A stretch of DNA of 13,830 nt from an uncultured Prevotella sp. GTDB taxonomy: Bacteria; Bacteroidota; Bacteroidia; Bacteroidales; Bacteroidaceae. A model generated the notes under the pieces. That model did not search any database and was not told the DNA's origin. It saw nothing but the letters and a program-made list of their open reading frames with translations. A program made the position numbers and the translations under genes. The stretch's first letter is position 1. Each line of letters opens with the position of its first letter. The DNA lies in NCBI GenBank assembly GCA_900318855.1, contig ONMG01000236.1, positions 1 through 13,830 on the forward strand. Direction: 5' to 3'. Positions 6,493-13,830 of this stretch are shown piece after piece.

Positions 6493-7434
6493 ATGTCAGT
6501 CTACAGTAAATATAATCTGGTGTACCGTCTGCAGAAGTGGATGGACACGGTTCAGGGTCAGACGTTCCTGAACTACGCTTACAGTTGGGGCGCCTCTGTG
6601 GTGATACTCGGAGCTCTCTTCAAGCTCACCCACCTTCCGGGCGCCAATCTTGCTATCTTCATCGGTATGGGTACCGAGGTGCTCGTGTTCTTCATCTCTG
6701 CCTTCGACCGTCCCTTCGACAAGACAGCCGATGGCCGTGAGATTCCCACTCGCGTCACTGAGGAGTATCTAGCCAATGGCACCGTCACTTACAGCAACCG
6801 TGAGGAAGCTGCAGCGGCCAAGGAAGCTGGAGCCTCCGATGCTGAGGTGGAAGAGATTCTTCAGCATGGTGCTTCCGTAGCGGGCAGGCCTGCCGTCGCA
6901 GCTCCGGCCGGTGGAGTGGCCGTGCAGCCGGGTGTACCCACTATGACCGACACTGGAGTAGGCTCGGCCGGTATGTCGGCGACAGCTGATGGTGTGGAGG
7001 TGCAGCCTGGTGCTGGTGCGGTAGAGGGAGTTTCGGCACCTGTCCAGCCCAACTTCGTGCCCCAAATGAGCACTGAAGAGGCCGAAGCCCTCAATGAAGC
7101 TCAGTCGAACTATGTTGACCAGCTCAAGGAATTGGTCGAGACGCTCAAGAAGGTCAATGAGCAGAGCACCCGTCTCACGCGCGACAGTGAAGAGATGGAG
7201 AATCTCAACCGCGTGCTGACCGGTATCAGCAAGGTGTATGAGTTGCAGCTCAAGGGTGCCAGTCAGCAGATTGGAACCATCGACAAGATTAATGCCAGCA
7301 GTATGCTCATGGCACAGCAAATCGACCAGCTCAACCAGATTTACTCGCGCATGATAGAGGCCATGACGGTGAACATGCGTGCCGCAGCCCCCTCAGCGCA
7401 ACAGGGCCAGGGCATCCAGCCCGGACAACTTTGA
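6493..7434 (+). CDS. porL: T9SS motor protein PorL/GldL
   Basis: Inner-membrane protein that with PorM forms the proton-driven motor of the T9SS. Two transmembrane helices are visible at about residues 28-45 and 52-70, joined by a very short loop (THLPGAN). Lys44 at the end of the first helix and Glu62 inside the second (GMGTEVLVFF) correspond to Lys27 and Glu49 of Flavobacterium johnsoniae GldL, which are important for motor function. A long cytoplasmic part follows. Residues 78-125 are mixed charged, 127-193 form a flexible Ala/Gly/Val/Pro-rich linker with a repeated VxVQPG unit (142-147 and 168-173), and about 194-295 look like a coiled coil. The length of 313 is near that of P. gingivalis PorL. 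The ATG at 6493 lies 4 bases after the porK stop codon, so the two are surely co-transcribed. Confidence 0.96.
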   Translation: MSVYSKYNLVYRLQKWMDTVQGQTFLNYAYSWGASVVILGALFKLTHLPGANLAIFIGMGTEVLVFFISAFDRPFDKTADGREIPTRVTEEYLANGTVTYSNREEAAAAKEAGASDAEVEEILQHGASVAGRPAVAAPAGGVAVQPGVPTMTDTGVGSAGMSATADGVEVQPGAGAVEGVSAPVQPNFVPQMSTEEAEALNEAQSNYVDQLKELVETLKKVNEQSTRLTRDSEEMENLNRVLTGISKVYELQLKGASQQIGTIDKINASSMLMAQQIDQLNQIYSRMIEAMTVNMRAAAPSAQQGQGIQPGQL

Positions 7435-7456
7435 CAGGTAAAACACGATACGACAA

Positions 7457-9001
7457 ATGGCAATAAAGAAAAGACCTGTCACCCCGCGCCAGAAGATGAT
7501 CAACCTCATGTACATCGTCCTCATGGCCATGCTTGCCCTTAACATCTCGACCGAGGTGCTCAATGGCTTCTCCATCGTGGAAGAGAGCCTCAACCGCACC
7601 ACGGCCAATGCGTCGAAAGAGAATGAGGCGCTCTACAGCGATTTCGCGTCGCAGATGAAGACCAATCCGGAGAAGGTGCGCGAGTGGTTCGAGAAGGCAA
7701 CGCAGGTGCGCGATATGAGCGATTCGCTCTACAACTTCGCGCAGGCGCTCAAGGTGGCCATTGTTAAGGAAGCCGACGGTCCCGACGGTGATGTGCGCAA
7801 TATTGAGAACACCGACAATCTTGAGGCGGCAGGCTCAGTGATGCTCGCTCCTCTCACGGGTAAGGGCGGTGCCCTCTTTCGTGCCATCAATTCTTATCGG
7901 GAGCGCATCCTCACCTTCGTCAGCGACCCCGACCAGCGGCGCATCATAGCCTCTAACCTCACTACAGCCATACCTCACAAGGCCGGCACGCTGGGAAAGA
8001 ACTGGCAGGAGTACATGTTCGAGAATATGCCCGTGGCGGCTGCCGTCACTCTGCTTTCCAAGCTTCAGAACGATGTGCGCTACGCCGAGGGCGAAGTTCT
8101 CCATTCCTTGGTTTCCAATATTGGTCTTAAGGACATCCGGGTCAACAAGCTCGAGGCTTTTGTCATTCCGGAGTCGCGCACCGTCATCAGCGGTGATCAG
8201 TTCAATGCACAGATTGTCATGGCTGCTGTCGACACCACTCAGCGTCCCGAGATTTATGTGGGCGGGCGCCTGATTAATGGCGGCGTCTACCGCTTTACGG
8301 CCGGTGGAGTGGGCGAGCATTCCTTTGGCGGCTATATTACCATGCGTGACGGTCGGGGCGAGGTTATCCGCCGCAACTTCACCCAGAAGTACACGGTCGT
8401 GGCTCCCAGTGCCACCGTGAGTGCCGACTTGATGAACGTGCTCTATGCCGGTTATGAGAATCCCATCAGTGTTAGCATCCCCGGTGTCCCGCTCAGTTCG
8501 GTCAGCGCCTCCATGTCGGGCGGCAGTTTCCGCTCCGTCGGTATGGGCCGCTACATCGCCCGTCCGTCAGCTGTCGGCAAGGATGTCACTATCAATGTCG
8601 CCGCCAATGACAATGGACGCGTGCGTCAGATGGGCAAGTTCACCTTCCATGTGCGCAAGCTGCCCGATCCGACAGCTTACATTCAGATTGGAACCAACCG
8701 CTTCAGGAACGGAGGTCTTTCCAAAGCCTCGCTCATGGGGGCACCTGGCATCAAGGCAGCCATTGATGACGGACTGCTCGACATCCAGTTCCGTGTGGAA
8801 AGCTTCGAAACCGTATTCTTCGACAATATGGGCAATGCCGTACCGATGGCCTCCAATGGAGCCAACTTCTCCGACCGCCAGCGCGACCAGTTCCGCAGGC
8901 TCTCGCGCAATCGTCGCTTCTATATCAACCATATCAGGGCCGTGGGTCCCGACGGACTCTCGCGCACTTTGCCCGGTTCGATGGAAGTCATAGTGAAATA
9001 G
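7457..9001 (+). CDS. porM: T9SS motor protein PorM/GldM
   Basis: Single-pass inner-membrane protein whose dimeric periplasmic shaft links the PorL motor to the PorK-PorN ring. The N-terminus TPRQKMINLMYIVLMAMLAL (9-28) is almost identical to GldM of flavobacteria. It includes Arg11, equivalent to Arg9 of F. johnsoniae GldM, ahead of the membrane helix (about 16-35). The periplasmic part can be divided roughly into a helical D1 (40-215) and beta-rich D2 (225-315), D3 (320-400) and D4 (400-514), matching the four-domain shaft known from GldM/PorM structures. The length of 514 is normal. It starts 23 bases after the porL stop and is followed by porN after 15 bases. Domain borders are estimated by eye. 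Confidence 0.97.
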   Translation: MAIKKRPVTPRQKMINLMYIVLMAMLALNISTEVLNGFSIVEESLNRTTANASKENEALYSDFASQMKTNPEKVREWFEKATQVRDMSDSLYNFAQALKVAIVKEADGPDGDVRNIENTDNLEAAGSVMLAPLTGKGGALFRAINSYRERILTFVSDPDQRRIIASNLTTAIPHKAGTLGKNWQEYMFENMPVAAAVTLLSKLQNDVRYAEGEVLHSLVSNIGLKDIRVNKLEAFVIPESRTVISGDQFNAQIVMAAVDTTQRPEIYVGGRLINGGVYRFTAGGVGEHSFGGYITMRDGRGEVIRRNFTQKYTVVAPSATVSADLMNVLYAGYENPISVSIPGVPLSSVSASMSGGSFRSVGMGRYIARPSAVGKDVTINVAANDNGRVRQMGKFTFHVRKLPDPTAYIQIGTNRFRNGGLSKASLMGAPGIKAAIDDGLLDIQFRVESFETVFFDNMGNAVPMASNGANFSDRQRDQFRRLSRNRRFYINHIRAVGPDGLSRTLPGSMEVIVK

Positions 9002-9016
9002 TAAACAGTAAGCAAC

Positions 9017-10048
9017 ATGAACCGCATATCTCTTTTCTTTATTTTCTTTTTAGCTGTGGCGCTCTCAACCACAGCCCAGCCGGCACGTCGCCGGGCCGAG
9101 CAGCAGGCTGCCGCGTCGCGCAATGCCGGGGCGCTCACCGTGAGAGCCCAGATATCCTTCCCCACATCGGCTCCCATGCCTGAAGATGTGGTGTGGCGCC
9201 GTGACATCTACCGTCAGATAGACCTCACTCAGGATGCCAATGCCGGACTCTATTACCCTGTCGAGCCTGTGGGCAATCAGATGAATCTTTTCACCTACAT
9301 CTTCAAGCTCTTCATGCTCCGCCAGATTCCCGTCTATGAGTATCGGCTTGATGGTAATGAGCTCTTCAACGACACCTCACGCCTCAAGCCCAAGGCTTTC
9401 CTCGACAACTATCATATATACTACGAGAAGACTGACCGTGGCACGCGTATCGACGACAGTGATATCCCGTCGAAGGAAGTCACTTCTTATTACATCAAGG
9501 AGTGTGCCTACTACGATCAGGCCACATCAACCTTCCACACCCAGGTGCTCGCGCTCTGTCCCGTTATGAAACGTGAGGACGACTTCGGCGACGGGGCTAC
9601 CTCGTATCCGCTTTTTTGGGTGAGATATCAGGACCTGGCACCCTTCCTGGCCAAGCAGACCATCATGACGAGCAACCTCAACAATGCTGCCACCATGAGT
9701 ATGGATGATTATTTTACCAAGAACATGGACCGTGGCAAGATTTACAAGTCCACGAATATGCTCGGTAGAACCCTCGCTCAGTATTGTACTACTGACTCGG
9801 CCATGACCAAAGAGCAGAAGCGCATTGAAGCTGAAATCAAAGACTTCGAGAGTAATATGTGGGGCGACAAGGCCGCCAAGGACTCGCTCGACAGTATTGC
9901 CAAGCTCGACAAGAAGGGCCTGAAGGTGAAGAAGACGAAAACCCGTCGCTCGAGAACTGCATCCTTCGGTCGCAGCAGGAAGACATCTAACGAGGCACCC
10001 GCCTCCAATTCGTCGGCCAGAGTCACAGTGCGTCGTCAGCGGCACTAA
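9017..10048 (+). CDS. porN: T9SS ring protein PorN/GldN
   Basis: Periplasmic protein that binds PorK to form the ring and contacts PorM. A signal peptide covers residues 1-20, with cleavage near STTAQ. The hallmark of the family, VVWRRDIYRQIDLTQDANAG (58-77), then LYYPVEP, is intact, as is NLFTYIFKLFM (90-100). The core runs to about residue 285. The last 45 residues (299-343) are strongly basic and Ser-rich (KVKKTKTRRSRTASFGRSRK, then a tail ending in TVRRQRH), giving a low-complexity extension whose role is unknown. The length of 343 is in the usual range. The ATG at 9017 is set by the signal peptide. It closes the conserved porPKLMN order; a beta-barrel gene follows after 23 bases. Confidence 0.94.
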   Translation: MNRISLFFIFFLAVALSTTAQPARRRAEQQAAASRNAGALTVRAQISFPTSAPMPEDVVWRRDIYRQIDLTQDANAGLYYPVEPVGNQMNLFTYIFKLFMLRQIPVYEYRLDGNELFNDTSRLKPKAFLDNYHIYYEKTDRGTRIDDSDIPSKEVTSYYIKECAYYDQATSTFHTQVLALCPVMKREDDFGDGATSYPLFWVRYQDLAPFLAKQTIMTSNLNNAATMSMDDYFTKNMDRGKIYKSTNMLGRTLAQYCTTDSAMTKEQKRIEAEIKDFESNMWGDKAAKDSLDSIAKLDKKGLKVKKTKTRRSRTASFGRSRKTSNEAPASNSSARVTVRRQRH

Positions 10049-10071
10049 TATTTCCATTATATCCAACAGTT

Positions 10072-10686
10072 ATGAGAAAGATGATTACAGCCTGCCTTCT
10101 GTTGGCAGCGCTTCTTGTTTCGGTTCCCACATCCGCTCAGGTGAAGTTTGGTGTTAAGGGTGGTCTCAACCTGGCCAGCTTCTCCTTTAGCGGTGATGAT
10201 GTGAATAGTGATAACCAGACGGGGTTCTATATCGGTCCCACAGTGAAGATTGGACTGCCCCTCACGGGGTTGAGTCTTGACGGCTCGCTCCTCTATAACC
10301 AAGTGTCGGCGAAAGTCAATGTGGAAGAAGGTAGTGAACAGATTATGCAGACAGAGGAAACGCTCAAGCAGAAGCAGCTGGCTATTCCTGTCAACTTGCG
10401 TTATGGATTCGGCATCGGCGATGCCGCCAGTGTATTCTTCTTCGCCGGTCCGCAGTTTGCCTTCGATATGTCGAGCGACATTGATAACATCGACTGGAAG
10501 TGGAAGAACACTTACCTGAGCATCAATGTCGGTGGAGGCCTCATGCTGGCCAGTCATTTGCAAATCAACCTCAACTATAACATCGGTTGCGGCAACACGG
10601 GTAACGCCACGGCGACAAGCATCTCCAAGAGTGTCTTCCATGCTAAGAGCAATGCTGTGCAGTTAGGTCTGGCTTACTACTTTTAA
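10072..10686 (+). CDS. Outer-membrane beta-barrel protein (PorT-like family)
   Basis: A 204-residue exported protein. Residues 1-23 are a signal peptide with cleavage near TSAQ. The mature chain opens VKFGVKGGLNLASFSF (24-39), a start typical of the small eight-strand 'outer membrane beta-barrel' families of Bacteroidota. It continues with alternating strands such as GFYIGPTVKIGLPL and ends LGLAYYF, with the C-terminal phenylalanine usual for outer-membrane barrels. It resembles the broad family that includes PorT, but I cannot say it is the PorT orthologue. Its start lies 24 bases after the porN stop with no clear promoter between, so it may belong to the T9SS transcript. That context makes a role in secretion or envelope assembly possible, not shown. 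Confidence 0.8.
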   Translation: MRKMITACLLLAALLVSVPTSAQVKFGVKGGLNLASFSFSGDDVNSDNQTGFYIGPTVKIGLPLTGLSLDGSLLYNQVSAKVNVEEGSEQIMQTEETLKQKQLAIPVNLRYGFGIGDAASVFFFAGPQFAFDMSSDIDNIDWKWKNTYLSINVGGGLMLASHLQINLNYNIGCGNTGNATATSISKSVFHAKSNAVQLGLAYYF

Positions 10687-10756
10687 TTGCTATTCTGTCC
10701 AAGAGTGGGGGATTATTTAACTACTTGCGCTCACACCATGTGCGTGCAGGGTAAGG

Positions 10757-13087
10757 TTGGAGAATTCCTCACTCGTGTTGGCTTATCGCCCCAACTTTCA
10801 TCATCTTCCTGCCTTGCGCTATATTGACGTCATACTCCCGCTCCCTCTCGACACCTTGTTTACCTATTCCATAGCCGACACTCTGGCAGTGGGATTGCAG
10901 GCCGGTATGCGTGTCACTGTGCCTTTGGGCCGGACAAAGACTTATACGGGCATTTTTGTGGAATGGCACGAGCAAAAACCCGACTTCGAGGTCAAGGAGG
11001 TGATTGGTGTACTCGACAGCAAACCAGTGTTGCTGCCAGAGCAACTGCGGCTGTGGCAGTGGATAAGCTCCTATTACATGTCGCCTTTGGGGGATGTCTA
11101 CAAGGCCGCCCTTCCCGCCGGTCTGAAGCTGGAAGAAGTCTATAAGCCCCGCCGGGAGACCTACGTGGGGCTGCCTGCCAGCTGCAGGAACGCCCGAAGC
11201 CTCCATCTCATGCTCGACGTGCTGCGCAGGGCGCAAAAGCAGTTGCAGGTATTCTCAGTGTTCCTTTCGTTATCTCATTGGGCTACGCTCGATGAAAACG
11301 GTAATTCTGCCCCCATTGCCGAAGTCACCCGCGAGGAGCTGCTCAATGAAACCCACTGCAACGTGGCCATCATAAAGGCATTGTGCGACCGGGGCTTCCT
11401 CACGGTCTATGAGAAAGAGGTGGGGCGCATCGGAACCGCTGCCGGCAACGGCACCGTGGCCCCCCATCCGCTGAGTGCAGCGCAAGGCGCAGCTTACAAA
11501 CAGTTGCTTCAGCAAATGATGCATAAGAATGTGGTGCTTCTCCACGGCGTCACATCGAGTGGAAAGACTGAGATTTATATTCATCTCATCGAGAAGACGC
11601 TTCGTGAGCGCCGCCAGGTGCTCTATCTGTTACCGGAGATAGCTCTCACTGTGCAGATAACCTCACGTCTGAAACGTGTCTTCGGTCATCGGCTCGGCAT
11701 CTATCATAGTCGCTACAGCGATGCCGAACGTGTGGAGATATGGCAGAAGCAGCTCTCCGACCAACCATTTGAAGTGATATTGGGAGCGCGCAGCGCCGTT
11801 TTCCTCCCCTTCCAAAGGTTGGGCTTAGTTATCATCGACGAGGAGCATGAGACCAGTTTCAAGCAGCAGGACCCAGCTCCACGCTATCATGCCCGCAGTG
11901 CCGCCATTATGTTGGCCCGCATGTATGACGGGTGCAAAGTGCTGTTAGGCACTGCTACTCCGTCGGCCGAGAGCTATTATAATGCCCTTCATGGTAAATA
12001 TGGACTCGTGACGTTGTCCACCCGCTATGCCGGTATAGAGTTGCCCGAGGTGCGCATCGTGGATGTGAAGGATTTGCAGCGGCGCAAGATGATGAACGGT
12101 CCCTTTTCGCCCGACCTGTTGGCTGCTGTGCGCCAGGCACTCACGTCGGGCCGCCAGGTCATCCTTTTCCAGAACCGTCGGGGATTTGCGCCCATGGTGG
12201 AATGCAAGGTGTGTGGCTGGGTGCCCAAGTGTACCCACTGCGACGTCACGCTCACCCTTCACAAACGTCTCAACCAGCTCACTTGTCATTATTGTGGTTA
12301 CAGCTACCCGCTGCCTAAGGTCTGTCCTTGTTGCGGCAGTGAGGAGCTTATTACGCGCGGCTTCGGTACAGAGAATGTGGAGAGCCGGCTGCGTGATATT
12401 TTCCCAGAGGCCCGCATAGCCCGTATGGACCTTGATACCACGCGCTCGCGCAATGCCTACAGCCGCATCATCGACGACTTCTCGGCAGGGCGAACCAATG
12501 TGCTTATAGGCACTCAGATGGTGAGCAAGGGACTTGACTTCGGAGGCGTTAGCGTAGTGGGCATTCTGAATGCCGACTCCATGCTCAACTATCCTGATTT
12601 CCGTGCCTATGAACATGCCTTCACCATGATGGCTCAGGTGAGTGGGCGTGCCGGCCGCAAGGGGGGACGCGGCTTGGTGATGCTCCAGACCAAGAGCGCT
12701 GACCTGTCCGTGATTCATGAGGTGGTGACCCACGACTACGATGGCTTCTTCCGCTCGTTGATGGAGGAGCGGCGAAACTTCCACTATCCCCCCTTCTATC
12801 ATCTCATCTATGTCTACCTCCGCCATCATCGCGATGACATTGCCGACACGGCAGCCGTAGAGCTGGGCAGCCGGCTCCGCCAGATTTTCGGCGACAGGGT
12901 GCTTGGGCCCGACAAGCCTGCAGTGGCTCGTGTGAAGAACATGTGCATACGGAAGATAGTGCTCAAACTCGAGAACGGCCTTGATGCGACGCGTGTGCGC
13001 AATAGTCTTAAGGCTGCTGAGCACAGTCTGCTCAGTGACAAGCGCTACGCCTCGCTGCAAGTCTACTACGACGTCGACCCTCTGTAG
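10757..13087 (+). CDS. priA: Primosomal protein N' (replication restart helicase PriA)
   Basis: Superfamily 2 3'-5' DNA helicase that recognises stalled forks and reloads the replisome. Residue numbers use the TTG at 10757. The N-terminal DNA-binding domain opens RYIDVILPLPLDTLFTYSI (21-39). The Walker A motif is GVTSSGKT (264-271), the Walker B box DEEH (361-364), motif III GTATPS (399-404) and motif VI SGRAGR (629-634). The zinc-binding region carries eight cysteines in four pairs (483/486, 492/495, 510/513, 523/526), which clamp the helicase core as in other PriA proteins. The end, LQVYYDVDPL, is typical. No ATG is available in frame: starts at TTG 10757, GTG 10775, TTG 10778 or TTG 10814 are possible, and homology fits the last best since PriA usually begins just before the 'DVILPLPL' strand. 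An ATG at 10738 is out of frame. A likely terminator follows. Confidence 0.95.
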   Translation: MENSSLVLAYRPNFHHLPALRYIDVILPLPLDTLFTYSIADTLAVGLQAGMRVTVPLGRTKTYTGIFVEWHEQKPDFEVKEVIGVLDSKPVLLPEQLRLWQWISSYYMSPLGDVYKAALPAGLKLEEVYKPRRETYVGLPASCRNARSLHLMLDVLRRAQKQLQVFSVFLSLSHWATLDENGNSAPIAEVTREELLNETHCNVAIIKALCDRGFLTVYEKEVGRIGTAAGNGTVAPHPLSAAQGAAYKQLLQQMMHKNVVLLHGVTSSGKTEIYIHLIEKTLRERRQVLYLLPEIALTVQITSRLKRVFGHRLGIYHSRYSDAERVEIWQKQLSDQPFEVILGARSAVFLPFQRLGLVIIDEEHETSFKQQDPAPRYHARSAAIMLARMYDGCKVLLGTATPSAESYYNALHGKYGLVTLSTRYAGIELPEVRIVDVKDLQRRKMMNGPFSPDLLAAVRQALTSGRQVILFQNRRGFAPMVECKVCGWVPKCTHCDVTLTLHKRLNQLTCHYCGYSYPLPKVCPCCGSEELITRGFGTENVESRLRDIFPEARIARMDLDTTRSRNAYSRIIDDFSAGRTNVLIGTQMVSKGLDFGGVSVVGILNADSMLNYPDFRAYEHAFTMMAQVSGRAGRKGGRGLVMLQTKSADLSVIHEVVTHDYDGFFRSLMEERRNFHYPPFYHLIYVYLRHHRDDIADTAAVELGSRLRQIFGDRVLGPDKPAVARVKNMCIRKIVLKLENGLDATRVRNSLKAAEHSLLSDKRYASLQVYYDVDPL

Positions 13088-13098
13088 CCCAGGACCGT

Positions 13099-13143
13099 GG
13101 CCGCGGGCCTGCCGGCCGTTTCGTTTGCCCTCTTTCTCTTTTA
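13099..13143 (+). terminator. Likely intrinsic terminator after priA
   Basis: A GC-rich stem, GGCCG at 13099-13103 with CGGCC at 13113-13117 and possible inner pairing, starts 11 bases after the priA stop. It is followed by a pyrimidine-rich stretch with many T residues (about 13119-13143). The layout fits intrinsic termination of the priA transcript and separates it from the promoter at 13184. Confidence 0.55.
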
Positions 13144-13183
13144 TGCCCGAAGTTTTGAATTCTGCACAATTTACGAGGCAATA

Positions 13184-13215
13184 TTTGAATTATCAGAATT
13201 AAGTTCGTATCTTTG
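13184..13215 (+). promoter_or_regulatory. Canonical Bacteroidota promoter for the last gene
   Basis: TTTG at 13184-13187 and TATCTTTG at 13208-13215 match the -33 and -7 elements exactly, with the ideal 20-base spacer. The gene start at 13243 lies 27 bases after the -7 box. This is the best promoter in the window. Confidence 0.8.
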
Positions 13216-13242
13216 CTCTTGAGTTAATAACTGATTGCTGAA

Positions 13243-13830
13243 ATGTTTGTTGTCTTCAAAGATAAGCGCCTGCCTTTATTGCTGGTCTTCCTCCTTATTC
13301 TGATACGGCCGTCCTTCGCTTCAGAAGCCGACATTTCGTGGTGGATTGACCAACTGGATAGGAGTCTGGCGCAGTCAGGCAGATATGAAGCGGAATACCG
13401 GCAGCAAATTGCAAATCGGAAACAACTGCTTGCCGGACATGAAGGGCCGGATGCCAGATTCGAAATCTGTCGGCAAATTTATCAGGCTTATCAAAGTTAC
13501 AGAGCTGATTCCGCACTTGTTTATGCCTACCGGTGTCTCAGCTATGCCAAGCAATTGAAGCGCGCTGACTACATCGTGTTGGCTCAGTGCGATATTGCTG
13601 CTATCTCCGTGTCGACTGGTGACAACATACAAGCCTATAGGTTGCTCACGTCCATTCATGCCGAGCATTTGCCTTTGTGGCTGAAAAAGATTTACTATCA
13701 GACAAAGAGCAAGTTTTGGGTGGAGCGTACCAACTACATCGGATATGAGCCCAGCCATTCCATCTATGAACATGAGCTAAGCATGGCCCTTGATTCGCTC
13801 ATTGCCTTGTCGAAACCTGAAACATCTGAA
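13243..13830 (+). CDS. Exported TPR-type regulator, DUF6377-like (partial, 3' end missing)
   Basis: The first 196 codons of a gene that runs off the window. Residues 1-27 form a signal peptide or membrane anchor (hydrophobic LPLLLVFLLILI, cleavage near SFAS). Then comes a charged helical start (WWIDQLDRSLAQ) and a helix-turn-helix series with TPR-like pattern: ICRQIYQAYQSYRADSALVY (about 75-94), then residues AYRCLSYAKQLK and an ALAQ-type second helix pair around 110-135. This matches the N-terminal half of the Prevotella/Bacteroides family often labelled DUF6377 or 'transcriptional regulator'. That family is known to have TPR repeats in the periplasm, one membrane helix and a cytoplasmic DNA-binding end; these later parts are outside the window and are not seen here. 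The start at 13243 is supported by the promoter upstream. The identification rests on pattern resemblance. Confidence 0.6.
   Translation, partial: MFVVFKDKRLPLLLVFLLILIRPSFASEADISWWIDQLDRSLAQSGRYEAEYRQQIANRKQLLAGHEGPDARFEICRQIYQAYQSYRADSALVYAYRCLSYAKQLKRADYIVLAQCDIAAISVSTGDNIQAYRLLTSIHAEHLPLWLKKIYYQTKSKFWVERTNYIGYEPSHSIYEHELSMALDSLIALSKPETSE

Noticed and set aside
6769..7320. 183-residue open frame on the - strand
   Set aside because: It is opposite the porL linker and coiled coil and looks like a compositional artefact.
10057..10641. 194-residue open frame on the - strand
   Set aside because: It mirrors the beta-barrel gene, which has a signal peptide and barrel end; the antisense product shows neither.
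11945..13060. 371-residue open frame on the - strand
   Set aside because: It lies wholly opposite priA, whose motifs are all intact; long antisense frames are common with this codon usage, and its sequence shows no family pattern.

Overview
The window reads as a chromosomal segment of a Bacteroidota bacterium, most likely from the Prevotellaceae or a close relative. The evidence is a complete type IX secretion system (T9SS) core cluster, promoters of the Bacteroidota type (-33 TTTG / -7 TAnnTTTG), weak or absent Shine-Dalgarno sequences, and typical Bacteroidota families such as DUF2795 and a TPR regulator that resembles DUF6377. I cannot fix the genus. All genes recognised lie on the + strand, and the window ends inside the last one.

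Layout. (1) Positions 88-2520: a promoter, gmd and fcl, which together make GDP-L-fucose from GDP-D-mannose. A hairpin lies just ahead of fcl. (2) Positions 2524-3637: a small protein that resembles a methyltransferase, starting 4 bases after fcl, then a PduO-type corrinoid adenosyltransferase whose start overlaps it by 17 bases. (3) Positions 3627-4090: a promoter, a 73-residue acidic DUF2795 protein, and a 180-base intergenic region with two clear hairpins in series and a weak third one. (4) Positions 4091-10048: porP, porK/gldK, porL/gldL, porM/gldM and porN/gldN, with gaps of 2 to 22 bases, so almost certainly one transcript. (5) Positions 10072-10686: a small secreted beta-barrel protein, 23 bases after porN. 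(6) Positions 10757-13087: priA, the replication-restart helicase, followed by a likely terminator. (7) A canonical promoter and the first 196 codons of an exported TPR-type protein.

How the parts work together. PorL and PorM form the proton-driven inner-membrane motor of the T9SS. PorK and PorN form the periplasmic ring attached to the outer membrane, and PorP is an outer-membrane-associated partner. The translocon (Sov/SprA), PorV and the cargo proteins are not in the window. GDP-L-fucose from gmd-fcl would feed surface-glycan or protein fucosylation. PduO adenosylates corrinoids, and PriA reloads the replisome; these are housekeeping neighbours without a visible link to secretion.

I see no mobile element, CRISPR array, tRNA or rRNA, and no sign of a wholly new multi-gene system. 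The least explained items are the hairpin series ahead of porP, the beta-barrel gene that follows porN, and the degenerate methyltransferase-like gene.
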